A stretch of 64,000 bases of DNA from Acidobacteriota bacterium (GTDB lineage Bacteria; Acidobacteriota; Thermoanaerobaculia; Multivoradales; SZUA-115), in NCBI GenBank assembly GCA_024277255.1, contig JAJRVQ010000134.1:186001-250000 (forward strand), written 5' to 3'. Positions 1-10,737 of this stretch are shown one piece after another. Positions within the stretch are counted from its first letter, which is position 1; each line of letters begins with the position of its first letter. Below the pieces are notes generated by a model. That model was given only the letters and a program-made list of their open reading frames with translations. It did no database searches and was not told the DNA's origin. A program made the position numbers and the translations under genes.

Positions 1-988
1 GCTGCCGCGCGCCCACCGCACGGCGTACGCCGATCTCCCGGGTACGTTCGAGAACGGTGGCCAGCATGATGTTCATGATCCCGATGCCCCCCACCAAGAG
101 CGAAATCCCGGCGATGCAGCCCATCACCATATTGAACAACCGCTGCGTCCTGCGGCTCTGTTCGAGCAGTGCCTCGGGCACCACCAGTTCATAGTCGCGT
201 TCGCCGGCATGTAGCCGGCTCAGCAGTTCCTCCACCTGCCGCGCCACCCGCCGCGGCGACGTCCCGGGAGCCAGGCGCACCAGAACCTCGTCGAGCGGTG
301 CTGCCAGGACATCGTGGCGAAATTTACGCCGGGCGGTGGTGACCGGAATGTAGATCTCCTCGGCGGGAGTCGCCAAAGCCACCCCCTGGAAGGAGCCTCC
401 CCCGGTTCCCACCCCGGACAAGACACCGATCACCTCCAACCATACGTCGTCAACCTTGACATGCTCGCCCAGCGCCGGGCCGAAACCAAATAGATCCTGG
501 CGGACGCCGTCTCCCAGAACACAGACCTGAGCGTGGCTACGCTCATCCAGCCCATCCAGGAACCGGCCTTCGGAAAGGCGCAAACCGGCCGCCTCGGGAT
601 GATCTCGCGACACGCCGTAGACCTTGGCTTCGGCCTTGCCGGAAGCCGAGAGCACCTTGTAGGGATCGATGGCCACTCGCGGCAGCACCGCCTCGACCCC
701 GGGCACCGCCTCGGCGATGGCCGCGGCGTCCCGCTCCGAAACTCCCAGCGACTTGGTGCGAACCTCGCGCAGATCAGCCTCTTTCATTGGACGATCGCGC
801 ACCAGAACATTGCGCAAGCCGAGCCGTTCGATCATCCCCAGGGCCTGGCGCTCCGCCCCTTCGCCGATCGACAGCATGGCGATCACCGCCCCGACGCCGA
901 AGATCATGCCGAGCATGGTCAGTCCCGAGCGCAACTTGTGCGAACCGAGATTGCGGATCGAGGAGACGACCGCCTCGCTGGTATTCAT
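1..988 (-). CDS. MacB-like ABC transporter permease (FtsX family), C-terminus beyond the window
   Basis: This is the permease half of a MacB-type ABC exporter, an inner-membrane protein with a large periplasmic core domain. The reading frame is open from an ATG at 988 to the left edge. It starts [20 protein letters not shown], followed by a first membrane segment ([20 protein letters not shown]). A roughly 200-residue periplasmic MacB_PCD-like region follows, and then the FtsX segment with [20 protein letters not shown] and GVRRAVGAR, typical of MacB/LolC-like permeases. The ATG overlaps the stop of the upstream adaptor gene (ATGA), so the two are translationally coupled. An ATP-binding subunit may lie beyond the edge. 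The substrate is unknown. Confidence 0.85.
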   Translation of the reverse strand, partial: MNTSEAVVSSIRNLGSHKLRSGLTMLGMIFGVGAVIAMLSIGEGAERQALGMIERLGLRNVLVRDRPMKEADLREVRTKSLGVSERDAAAIAEAVPGVEAVLPRVAIDPYKVLSASGKAEAKVYGVSRDHPEAAGLRLSEGRFLDGLDERSHAQVCVLGDGVRQDLFGFGPALGEHVKVDDVWLEVIGVLSGVGTGGGSFQGVALATPAEEIYIPVTTARRKFRHDVLAAPLDEVLVRLAPGTSPRRVARQVEELLSRLHAGERDYELVVPEALLEQSRRTQRLFNMVMGCIAGISLLVGGIGIMNIMLATVLERTREIGVRRAVGARQ

Positions 989-2268
989 CGACTGCCGCCC
1001 CCGGGCAAGAGCGCGGCCGGCGACGACTCGTTCTCGTCCGCGATCGCCGCGGCCCCCGGTGTCGGATCGGCCAAGGCCAAGACATCGTTCTCATCGAGGC
1101 CGGAAGCCACCGCCACCCGCCCAAGGCCGGAAGCACCGATCTCGACCCGGACCGGCTCGAAAACTCCACCGGAAGCGCGCCTGAAGACCACCGGTTCACC
1201 ATCGCGCTCGAAAAGTGCCTGGCGAGGGATCACCGGCACCTGGACCAGCTCATCGAGAAACAAGGTGGCCAGCACACGCTGGCCCGGTCGCATGATCTCG
1301 CCCACCGTCTCGGCCAGCTTCAAGGTGACGGAAAAATACTGCACCGGCGAGCCGCTCAGACGCGGCTTGGCCAGAGAGGCGACGCGCTGGACCTCGGCGG
1401 CGAAAACTCGATCGGGAAAGGCCTCGATCACCACCTGGGCCGCGTCCCCGACCTGCAAACCGCCGGCGTCCGCTTCGAGGACGAAGACCTCCGCCTCCAT
1501 GGTCGAGAGATCGGGGATCTCCATCAACTTCCGCTGCCCCCAGACCATGTCGCCGACACGGACCGGATTGCCTTGCCAATTGCGCTGGACGACCAGCACG
1601 CCGGCGTGGGGGGCCCTCACTTCGATGCCGTCGAGGCCGGCCTGCGCTCGCTGGAACGCGCGCAGCGCCTTGCCCTTCTCCAGTCGGAAAAGATCCGCCT
1701 GCACCCGGGAAGTCGCCGCCTCGGCATCGATCGATGAATCGGCATGCTGTTTGCGTTGTTCGGCAAGTTGGCTATCGAGTTCAGACTCGATGATCTCGAT
1801 CCGGGTGTGGATCAGCTCGTCGCGGCTCTCGAACTTCTTGGCGATCTCCAGCTCAAAACCGGCCGCCTCGGCGTCACGGCCCAGGTTGCGGATTCGAGCT
1901 CCGGCCTCCGTCTCGTGTTTTTGCAGCTTCAACTCCGCTCGGCTCACCTCACCCGCGGCGTCGAGTTGCTGCTTCTCCAGCTCGCTCGGATCGAAACGAA
2001 TCACCACCTCCTGCGCCTCCACACGCGCACCATCTTGGGCCATCCAGGCGATGCGCAGCGCTCCCTGCGCGTCGGGAGGAGGAGTGATGGGAGTGGCTTT
2101 GACCGCCTTGAGCACTCCCTCCGCCGGCACACGATGTACAAAGTCACTGAGCTGAACGACGAAGGTCGGGATCTCGTCATCCGTCTGGCGCGACGAGGCG
2201 ACCCAGAGCAGAGTCGCCAGCAGGACGAGCACCGCCGCTGAAACCACCCACAGCCGGTTTCGATTCAC
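985..2268 (-). CDS. HlyD/MacA-family periplasmic adaptor protein (third of three)
   Basis: Membrane-fusion (adaptor) protein of 427 residues, expected to link the adjacent ABC permease to an outer-membrane channel. It has an N-terminal membrane anchor ([19 protein letters not shown]), a barrel-sandwich half starting near [11 protein letters not shown], and a long charged helical hairpin with repeated E/R/L segments near residues 90-190. The second half has the [15 protein letters not shown] motif typical of HlyD_D23 and C-terminal beta domains. The start is GTG and its last base overlaps the upstream stop (GTGA), which fixes the start by coupling. Family assignment is firm; the substrate is not visible. 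Confidence 0.85.
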   Translation of the reverse strand: MNRNRLWVVSAAVLVLLATLLWVASSRQTDDEIPTFVVQLSDFVHRVPAEGVLKAVKATPITPPPDAQGALRIAWMAQDGARVEAQEVVIRFDPSELEKQQLDAAGEVSRAELKLQKHETEAGARIRNLGRDAEAAGFELEIAKKFESRDELIHTRIEIIESELDSQLAEQRKQHADSSIDAEAATSRVQADLFRLEKGKALRAFQRAQAGLDGIEVRAPHAGVLVVQRNWQGNPVRVGDMVWGQRKLMEIPDLSTMEAEVFVLEADAGGLQVGDAAQVVIEAFPDRVFAAEVQRVASLAKPRLSGSPVQYFSVTLKLAETVGEIMRPGQRVLATLFLDELVQVPVIPRQALFERDGEPVVFRRASGGVFEPVRVEIGASGLGRVAVASGLDENDVLALADPTPGAAAIADENESSPAALLPGGGSR

Positions 2269-3503
2269 CGTGTCATCCCCACAAGTAGCAACCTCACCTC
2301 GTCGCCTTCGTCGAGGCCGGAGAGGACTTCGACACCGCCGCCGCCGCGCAACCCGAGCCGTGGGGAGACGCTCTCCACGCCGAAGCCGGCCCGGCGATAA
2401 ACGACCGGCCCATGCGCCGTCATCTCAACCGCGCCGGAAGGCAGCAGCAGCACATCGTCACGGCGCTCGATCTCTACACTTCCCTGGAAGCGCATCCCGG
2501 GCCGCATCCGCTCCACGTCCGTTTCACTGAGTTCGATCTCGATTCTGACGATCTTGATCCGGCTCTTCGCCGAACGTCGCTGCACCGTACGCCCGATACG
2601 CCGGACTTTGCCCTCGTACTCGACCTCCGGATGGGCGTCGAGACGTAGAGTCACCCGTTGGCCGAGTTCTAACTTACCCACGTCGGCTTCGTCGACCTCA
2701 CCGTCGGCCAACATTCGAGTTAGGTCAGGGATCTCCAGTATTTGACTTCCCCGCCAGGCCGAGTCACCGACCTTCTTCTTGCTACCATCACGACTGCTGA
2801 CGTAAATCACCGTTCCGGCCCGTGGCGAGACGACCGACAGTTTGGCGATGTCCTGGCGCAGTTCGTGAACGCGGGCTGTGGCTCGGGCGCGCTGTTCCTC
2901 CAGAGAAGAGATCTCCTCCTGGCTGGCGCGCTCTTCGAGCGCACGCTTGTCCGCAAGGTAGGCCAGTTCGCGCTCCACCAACTGCAAGTCGATTCGCGCC
3001 GCCGCCAGGTCTTTGGCCTTGCTCACCTCCTCAGGGACCGCTACTTGGAGCGCCAACTTGCGCCTCCGCGCTTCGGCTTCCGCCACCCTGAGCCGGTGGT
3101 CGGCAGCGCGCTTGGCAACATCGGTGCGTAGCTTCTCAAGCTGCTTGGCCGCCTGCTCACTCTCCGCCGTGAGTTCGAGCAGGCGGCGTTCCAGGTCGGA
3201 GGAATCGAAGCGCAGCACCGGCGTACCGGCCGCCACCTCAATGCCTTCCGGGGCGATGAAAGTGAGCTTGAAATTCCACATCCGCGAAACCTGCGGCGGG
3301 GTCAAGAAAACCGACTCGGCAGCTTTCAGGGTCCCGGACGTTTCGATGCCAACGACCAGAGCCCCCCGTTCAACCCGCCCCCAACTTCCATCGTCGGCAT
3401 CGACCCTGCCGCGCAGCGCCCACCAACCGCCGAGAAAGAAGAGAACGATCACCGCTACCCAACCGGCGAACGACCGTACCCCGCGCTTCGTCGCGGCACT
3501 CAT
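2265..3503 (-). CDS. HlyD/MacA-family periplasmic adaptor protein (second of three)
   Basis: Adaptor protein of 412 residues with the same layout as its neighbours: a membrane anchor (SFAGWVAVIVLFFLGGWWAL), a lipoyl/barrel-sandwich half (VERGALVVGIETSGTLKA), a coiled-coil hairpin, then VVSPRAGTVIYVSSRDGS and a C-terminal beta-barrel. I chose the ATG at 3503, although the frame is open further upstream, because it overlaps the stop of the preceding gene as ATGA and puts the membrane anchor about 15 residues from the N-terminus. It is part of one operon with the other two adaptors and the permease, all on the minus strand. Confidence 0.85.
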   Translation of the reverse strand: MSAATKRGVRSFAGWVAVIVLFFLGGWWALRGRVDADDGSWGRVERGALVVGIETSGTLKAAESVFLTPPQVSRMWNFKLTFIAPEGIEVAAGTPVLRFDSSDLERRLLELTAESEQAAKQLEKLRTDVAKRAADHRLRVAEAEARRRKLALQVAVPEEVSKAKDLAAARIDLQLVERELAYLADKRALEERASQEEISSLEEQRARATARVHELRQDIAKLSVVSPRAGTVIYVSSRDGSKKKVGDSAWRGSQILEIPDLTRMLADGEVDEADVGKLELGQRVTLRLDAHPEVEYEGKVRRIGRTVQRRSAKSRIKIVRIEIELSETDVERMRPGMRFQGSVEIERRDDVLLLPSGAVEMTAHGPVVYRRAGFGVESVSPRLGLRGGGGVEVLSGLDEGDEVRLLLVGMTR

Positions 3504-4747
3504 CCACCACCTCTGGTCTTCGCCGTGGAGGCCGCGGCGAGAGCGGTTCCGGCTTCGAGCCCACTTTCGACGACACACTCGCGACGGTCGCAGGCTCCCA
3601 GCTCGACGGTTCGCCGCTCACCGTTGGCCAGAAAGAGTTCCGGCTTGCCGTCACCGTCGATCCCCACTGCCGCTCGCGGCACCAGCAAGGTATTGCGATA
3701 GCGTCGCCCGTCGGCCTCGACCTTGACCGACATCCCCGGTCGCATGCGGTCGAGATCCACCTGCTCGGGCTCGATCACCAGGCGGAAGAAATGGCGAAGA
3801 GAGTCGCCGGGCTCCTGGCGAGCGATCTGTGCCATCTCGCGCACATGGCCCGGAAAGCTCTCCTCGGGATAGGCGTCGAGCGTCAAACGCACTGCCGCTC
3901 CAACCACCAGCCGTCCATCGTCAACATCCGGCAGATAGGCCTCGACGACCATCGACTCGAGTTCGGGTAGCCGCACCAAAGGCGTCCCCACGAAGACCGT
4001 GTCGCCATCCTGCAACTTGCGTCCCTCCCACGGATGGTCGGCGATCAAGGCGATTCCCCGGAGAGGAGAGATCGCCGTCAGTTGGGTGATCGCCTTCTCC
4101 GCCTCCTCGATGTTGCGCCGGGAGGTCTCGACCTCGACCCGTTTCTCGGCCAGTTCGGCTTTCGCCGCCCGTTGCTGTGCGGCGAGATCGTCCAGCGCCT
4201 TCTCAACCTCCAGCTCCGCCCGACGCAGGGCCAGCCGATTTTCTTCCAACTCGCGCCGCGGCAACAGTTCGGCCGGAACTTCGGCCTTGTCCCGTGCCTT
4301 GGCCAGATCCGCCCGCTTGCTGGCCAGCGCCTGCCGGCGGTCCGCCTCCTCGACTTCCAGCTGCGCCTTCCGCTGCTCCATCTGGCTGACCAGCTGTGCC
4401 AAGGTCAGTCTGCGCTCTTCGAGATCGCTGGCGAAGGTCGAGTTGTCCAACTCGACCAGCCGATCTCCCGCCTCGACTTCGCTACCGTCTTCGACCAGCC
4501 AGCGCACCTGTACCTGAAAACTCGACGTCCTGGGCACCGCAACTTCGAATCCCTGATCCGCCAGCAGTTCCCCGGTCAACAACAGTCTCTCGGTAAAATC
4601 CCCCCGCCTCGGCGCCAGAGGACCGTCAGCGCGGATGCCCGTGGACTGAGCTTGCGCCGCCGGCACCATCTCCGCCTTTCCGCAGCCGTAACAAGCCAGC
4701 GCCACGGTGAGCCAGCAAGCTAGGGAGACTGATGTGGAGACTTGCAT
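3500..4747 (-). CDS. HlyD/MacA-family adaptor lipoprotein (first of three)
   Basis: First gene of the minus-strand exporter operon, 415 residues. The N-terminus is a signal peptide with cysteines at residues 19 and 22 (VALACYGCGK), so it is probably lipid-anchored, unlike the two downstream paralogs with membrane anchors. The barrel-sandwich half (LLTGELLADQGFEVAVPRTS) is followed by a long alpha-hairpin rich in E, R, K and L at about 105-215, then AISPLRGIALIADHPWEGRK and C-terminal beta domains. The ATG at 4747 has only a weak purine stretch next to it. Three paralogous adaptors for one exporter suggest a heteromeric adaptor ring, which is an inference. Confidence 0.85.
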   Translation of the reverse strand: MQVSTSVSLACWLTVALACYGCGKAEMVPAAQAQSTGIRADGPLAPRRGDFTERLLLTGELLADQGFEVAVPRTSSFQVQVRWLVEDGSEVEAGDRLVELDNSTFASDLEERRLTLAQLVSQMEQRKAQLEVEEADRRQALASKRADLAKARDKAEVPAELLPRRELEENRLALRRAELEVEKALDDLAAQQRAAKAELAEKRVEVETSRRNIEEAEKAITQLTAISPLRGIALIADHPWEGRKLQDGDTVFVGTPLVRLPELESMVVEAYLPDVDDGRLVVGAAVRLTLDAYPEESFPGHVREMAQIARQEPGDSLRHFFRLVIEPEQVDLDRMRPGMSVKVEADGRRYRNTLLVPRAAVGIDGDGKPELFLANGERRTVELGACDRRECVVESGLEAGTALAAASTAKTRGGG

Positions 4748-4894
4748 CCTTGGTTTGTCTACGAGCTGGAACCGCTTCGTGTCACGGCGATCTTAGCCTA
4801 TGCTGGAATGCCTCTCCACAGGGGTAGACTCCCGGCCCTCCAGACCCCGGCGACCCGGCCGGCGGCGGGCCGGTCAGCGAAGAGGGCAAGAAGG

Positions 4895-4924
4895 CTGAAA
4901 GCCACTCTCACCCCGTGGCATAAT
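4895..4924 (+). promoter_or_regulatory. candidate sigma-70 promoter for aceE
   Basis: A CTGAAA box at 4895-4900 and a CATAAT box at 4919-4924 are separated by 18 bases, about 70 bases upstream of the aceE ATG. They lie in the gap between the divergent exporter operon and the PDH operon. I see no operator-like palindrome of note. The call rests on sequence match only. Confidence 0.35.
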
Positions 4925-4993
4925 GGCCCCCGCGCCAGACGCACCGGGCGCACATTCCCCTGAACAGACGAATTGAAAGAGGACTCCGCGACC

Positions 4994-7663
4994 ATGCCCG
5001 AGCGAGTTACGCAAACGGATATCGATAAGCTCGAAACCCGAGAGTGGGTGGATGCACTGGCGGCGGTTGTGGAGCGCGACGGCCCCGAGCGAGCCCACTT
5101 CTTGATCGAGGCGCTGATCGAGAAGGCGCGGCGATCCGGCGCCTACCTGCCCTATTCCGCCAATACTGCCTACGTCAATACCATCAGCCCGGCGCAGGAA
5201 GAGCCCCGTGCCGGCGATCCGACCCTCGAACGGCGGATCAAGAGCATCGTGCGCTGGAACGCGATGGCGATGGTGGTCCAGGCCAACCGCAGAAATCCCG
5301 GTCTCGGCGGCCATCTGGCGACCTACCAGTCGGCGGCCAACCTCTACGAGGTCGGCTTCAACCATTTCTTCCGAGCACCGAAGGACGGCTTTGGTGGGGA
5401 CCTCATCTACGCCCAGGGCCACTCGGCTCCCGGCATCTACGCCCGCGCCTTCCTCGAAGGACGCCTCTCCGAGAAGGAGCTCAAACTCTTCCGGCAAGAG
5501 GTCGGCGGCGGCGGTCTCTCCTCCTACCCACACCCCTGGTTGATGAAGGACTTCTGGCAGTTCGCCACCGTTTCGATGGGCTTGGGTCCGCTGATGGCGA
5601 TCTACCACGCCCGCTTCATGAAGTACCTCCACCTGCGCGGCATGGCCAAGACGGAAGGCCGCAAGGTTTGGGCCTTTCTCGGCGATGGCGAGATGGACGA
5701 GCCGGAGGCGCTCGGCGCCATCTCGCTGGCCGTTCGCGAACGGCTCGACAACCTGATTTTCGTCGTCAACTGCAATCTGCAACGCCTCGACGGCCCGGTG
5801 CGCGGCAACGGCAAGATCGTTCAAGAGCTGGAGCGGGTTTTCCGTGGCGCCGGCTGGAACGTGATCAAGGTGCTGTGGGGAGCCAACTGGGATCGACTCC
5901 TGGCGAGCGATCACAAGGGGCTGCTACGCCAGGCTATGGAAGACGCGGTCGACGGTGACTACCAAGCCTACAAGGCCCACGATGGTGCCTTCGTGCGCAA
6001 GCACTTCTTCGGCCAGACCCCGGAGCTGGCGGAGATGGTGGCCGACATGAGCGACGCCGACATCTGGCGACTGAAGCGCGGCGGCCACGACCCGGACAAG
6101 GTCTATGCCGCCTATCACGCGGCGGTGAACCACAGCGGCCAGCCGACGGTGATCCTGGCCAAGACGGTCAAGGGCTACGGGCTGGGGCCGGTGGCCGAGG
6201 GCCAAAACCCCACGCATCAGCTGAAGAGCCTGGGCGAAGAAGATCTACTGGCCTTCCGCGATCGGTTCAACATCCCGATCTCCGACGACCAAATCGAGAA
6301 AGCTCCGTTCTACAAGCCACCGCCGAATTCGCCGGAGATGAAGTACCTGCGCGACCGGCGGCAAGCTCTCGGCGGCCCGCTGCCGGCGCGCTACCCGGTG
6401 GCCGACCCGCTGGCCATCCCGCCGCTGAGCGAGTTCAAACCGCTGCTCAAGGGCAGCGGCGAGCGTGAGATGTCGACCACCATGGCTTTCGTGCGCGCCC
6501 TCACCAGCCTGCTGCGAGACAAGAAGATCGGTCCGCATCTGGTGCCCATCGTCGCCGATGAGGCGCGCACTTTCGGCATGGAGGGGTTGTTCCGCCAGGT
6601 CGGCATCTACGCTCCGTTCGGCCAGCTCTACCAGCCCGTCGACGCCGAGCAGCTTATGTACTACCGGGAAGACAAGGCCGGCCAGATCCTGCAAGAGGGG
6701 ATCACCGAAGCCGGCTCGCTCTCTTCTTGGATCGCCGCCGGCACTGCCTACGCCAACCACGGCGTCAACATGGTGCCGTTCTTCATCTTCTACTCGATGT
6801 TCGGCTTCCAGCGCGTCGCCGACCTGATCTGGGCGGCGGCCGACATGCAGACGCGCGGCTTTTTGATCGGCGCCACCTCGGGGCGCACGACACTCAACGG
6901 CGAGGGGCTCCAGCACCAGGACGGCAGCAGCCATCTGACCGCCTCGACGGTACCCAACTGCATCGCCTACGACCCGACCTACGCCTACGAGTTCGCGGTG
7001 ATCCTGCACGAGGGCATGCGCCGGATGTACCAGGAGCAGGAGTCGGTCTTCTACTACATCACCACCCTCAATGAGAACTACCGCCACCCACCGATGGCCG
7101 AGGGGGTTGAGGAGGGGATCCTCAAGGGGCTCTACCTGCTCCACAAGTCGCCCAAGCGCGGCAAGGCCAAGCGGGTGCAACTGTTCGGCTCGGGCTCGAT
7201 CTTGCGCGAGGTCGAGGCGGCGGCGGAGTTGCTGGAGACGGGGTACGGCGTGGTGGCCGACGTCTGGTCGGCGACCAGCTTCACCGAGCTGGCCCGCGAC
7301 GGCGCCTCGGTGGAACGGTGGAACCGCTTGCACCCAGAAGCCAAGCAGCGCACCCCCTACGTCACCCGCTGTCTCAAGGACCATCCCGGTCCGGTAGTGG
7401 CCGCCACCGACTACGTGCGCGCCTTCCCAGACCAGATCCGCGCTTTCGTGCCGCGCCGCTTCACGGTGCTGGGTACCGACGGTTTCGGCCGTTCGGACAC
7501 CCGTGCCCAACTGCGCAGCTTCTTCGAGGTCGACCGGCGCCACGTGGTGGTCGCCGCCTTGAAGGCGCTGGCGGATGACCAAGTGATCGACAAAACGGTC
7601 GTCAACGAGGCTCTCGAAGCGCTCTCCATCGACCCCAACAGGCCGGACCCCTGCACCCTCTAG
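4994..7663 (+). CDS. aceE: pyruvate dehydrogenase E1 component, homodimeric type
   Basis: Thiamine-diphosphate-dependent decarboxylase that takes pyruvate into the pyruvate dehydrogenase complex and acetylates the lipoyl group of AceF. At 889 residues it is close to the usual length of the homodimeric family. The ThDP/Mg motif GDGEMDEPEALGAI begins near residue 230 and ends in NCNLQRLDGPV, nearly identical to the well-known proteobacterial enzyme. EGLQHQDGSSH and the C-terminal transketolase-like half are also present. The ATG at 4994 is preferred over an in-frame TTG at 4973 because AAAGAGGA sits about 10 bases upstream of it. It is the first gene of aceE-aceF-lpdA, with a 22-base gap to aceF. 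Confidence 0.97.
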   Translation: MPERVTQTDIDKLETREWVDALAAVVERDGPERAHFLIEALIEKARRSGAYLPYSANTAYVNTISPAQEEPRAGDPTLERRIKSIVRWNAMAMVVQANRRNPGLGGHLATYQSAANLYEVGFNHFFRAPKDGFGGDLIYAQGHSAPGIYARAFLEGRLSEKELKLFRQEVGGGGLSSYPHPWLMKDFWQFATVSMGLGPLMAIYHARFMKYLHLRGMAKTEGRKVWAFLGDGEMDEPEALGAISLAVRERLDNLIFVVNCNLQRLDGPVRGNGKIVQELERVFRGAGWNVIKVLWGANWDRLLASDHKGLLRQAMEDAVDGDYQAYKAHDGAFVRKHFFGQTPELAEMVADMSDADIWRLKRGGHDPDKVYAAYHAAVNHSGQPTVILAKTVKGYGLGPVAEGQNPTHQLKSLGEEDLLAFRDRFNIPISDDQIEKAPFYKPPPNSPEMKYLRDRRQALGGPLPARYPVADPLAIPPLSEFKPLLKGSGEREMSTTMAFVRALTSLLRDKKIGPHLVPIVADEARTFGMEGLFRQVGIYAPFGQLYQPVDAEQLMYYREDKAGQILQEGITEAGSLSSWIAAGTAYANHGVNMVPFFIFYSMFGFQRVADLIWAAADMQTRGFLIGATSGRTTLNGEGLQHQDGSSHLTASTVPNCIAYDPTYAYEFAVILHEGMRRMYQEQESVFYYITTLNENYRHPPMAEGVEEGILKGLYLLHKSPKRGKAKRVQLFGSGSILREVEAAAELLETGYGVVADVWSATSFTELARDGASVERWNRLHPEAKQRTPYVTRCLKDHPGPVVAATDYVRAFPDQIRAFVPRRFTVLGTDGFGRSDTRAQLRSFFEVDRRHVVVAALKALADDQVIDKTVVNEALEALSIDPNRPDPCTL

Positions 7664-7685
7664 GGCACAGCGAGGCAACAACGAT

Positions 7686-8996
7686 ATGGCGCAACTGAAC
7701 CAAGTCACGGTCCCCGATATGGGCGATACCGAGGCGGTCGAAGTGATCGAGGTCCTGGTCTCCCCCGGCGACACCGTGGCGGTCGATGACTCGTTGATCA
7801 CCTTGGAGAGCGACAAAGCGTCGATGGACATCCCCTCTCCAGCCGCCGGCACGGTCCAGGAGATCAAGGTCAAGACGGGCGATAGCGTCAGCCAGGGCTC
7901 GCTGATCCTGGTCTTGGAAGTGACGGATCAGGCCGAAGAGGGCTCGCAACAGGCTACTCCAGCAGAGCCGGAGCCAAAGAGGGCGCCGAAGAAAGAGCCG
8001 GAGAAGGTAGAGCCTCCACCCACCGCCGCCGAGGCAACGCCGCCCACTCCCCCGGCAACCTCACCTGCGGGCGCCGCCAGCTCAGGGCAGTTCGCCAAAG
8101 CCTACGCTAGCCCTGCGGTACGCCGCTTCGCCCGCCAACTCGGCGCCGACCTCACCGCCATTGAGGGCAGCGGTCGCAAGGGACGCATCGTGCGCGAAGA
8201 TGTGCAGGGGTTCGTCAAACGGGCCTTGGCCGGCGGCGCCTCGGGATCCCCCGGAACCAGTCCGCTGCCCCCCATGCCGGTGATCGACTTCGCCCAATTC
8301 GGCGAGGTCGAGACCCTGCCCATGACCCGCATTCAGCGCGTCGCCTCCACCAGCCTGCACCGTAGCTGGCTGCACGTCCCGCACGTCACCCAGCACGACG
8401 AGGCGGACATCACGGACCTGGACTCCTTCCGCCGCTCTCACGGCGAGCAAGCCAAGGGCCAAGGGTTCAAGCTCACGCCGGTGGCCTTCATCGTCCAAGC
8501 GGTCGTCGCGGCCCTGCGCCAACACCCGCGGCTCAATGCTTCACTGGCCCCAGACGGCGAAGCGGTGATCCTCAAGAAGTACTTCCACATCGGCATCGCG
8601 GTGGCCACCGAAGAAGGGCTAGTCGTCCCGGTAATTCGCGACGCCGACCGCAAGAGCCTCTTCGAACTGGCCGAGGAGCTGGGCGACCTGAGCCAGCGGG
8701 CTCGCCAGCGCAAGCTCAAGCTCGACGATCTGCGTGGCGCCAGCTTCTCGATCACCAGCCTGGGCGGCATCGGCGGCACCGCCTTCACACCGATCGTCAA
8801 CGCTCCCGAGGTGGCCATCCTCGGCCTCTCGCGGGCCACCCTCAAGCCGCGTTGGCAGGGCGAGGCGTTCGAGCCTCGGTTGATCCTGCCGCTGTCGCTG
8901 TCGTACGACCACCGAGTGGTCGACGGCGCCCTCGCGGCTCGCTTTACGACCACCCTGAGCTACCTCCTCGGCGATCTTCGGCGGCTCCTGCTTTGA
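7686..8996 (+). CDS. aceF: pyruvate dehydrogenase E2, dihydrolipoyllysine acetyltransferase
   Basis: Core subunit of the pyruvate dehydrogenase complex, passing acetyl groups from lipoyl to CoA. The 436 residues show one N-terminal lipoyl domain (ESDKASMD, lipoyl lysine K44) and a Pro/Ala/Glu-rich linker at about 80-135. A peripheral-subunit-binding domain lies at about 138-178 (ASPAVRRFARQLG...GSGRKGRIVREDV). The catalytic acyltransferase domain carries the active-site signature DHRVVDG, with His409 and Asp413. One lipoyl domain is the short form; some proteobacterial AceF proteins have two or three. It sits between aceE and lpdA in one operon. Confidence 0.96.
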   Translation: MAQLNQVTVPDMGDTEAVEVIEVLVSPGDTVAVDDSLITLESDKASMDIPSPAAGTVQEIKVKTGDSVSQGSLILVLEVTDQAEEGSQQATPAEPEPKRAPKKEPEKVEPPPTAAEATPPTPPATSPAGAASSGQFAKAYASPAVRRFARQLGADLTAIEGSGRKGRIVREDVQGFVKRALAGGASGSPGTSPLPPMPVIDFAQFGEVETLPMTRIQRVASTSLHRSWLHVPHVTQHDEADITDLDSFRRSHGEQAKGQGFKLTPVAFIVQAVVAALRQHPRLNASLAPDGEAVILKKYFHIGIAVATEEGLVVPVIRDADRKSLFELAEELGDLSQRARQRKLKLDDLRGASFSITSLGGIGGTAFTPIVNAPEVAILGLSRATLKPRWQGEAFEPRLILPLSLSYDHRVVDGALAARFTTTLSYLLGDLRRLLL

Positions 8997-9021
8997 GCCA
9001 CCCTGGAGTAGGAACGACCGC

Positions 9022-10455
<1,434 letters not shown>

Positions 10456-10737
10456 GTCCGCCCCGAAACTCTCCTAGAGGGTCAGCACCCACTGAGCAAC
10501 CGGCTGCTATGTTCTACGGAGCCGTTCGCGTTGGGCCGCATCCCTCTTACTCCTGCCTGCCAGAGCTGCCTAGACGGCCTCCAGAAGAGCCCAGAGAATC
10601 TCGCCCGCATCAATGGTCGCAGGATTACTACCAACCCGTCGCAGCTTTCTGTCACGTTTTTCGCCATGTTCTGCACCTATACAACGTAACCGATGTACTG
10701 CTCATCGGCATACGCTCACTTACTCTAGGAGTTCTCC
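10456..10737. other. 282-base intergenic region between lpdA and the beta-helix genes
   Basis: No convincing gene is present. The stretch is less GC-rich than the PDH operon and resembles the two genes that follow. It ends with AGGAG at 10727-10731, six bases before the ATG of the next gene. A weak TATACA box is visible at 10678-10683, but I found no properly spaced -35 partner. Confidence 0.5.

Noticed and set aside
533-2155. A 540-codon open frame on the plus strand
   Set aside because: It runs antisense to the coupled permease and adaptor genes, has no recognisable domain and an unnatural Arg/Ser/Pro-rich composition; a GC-rich shadow.
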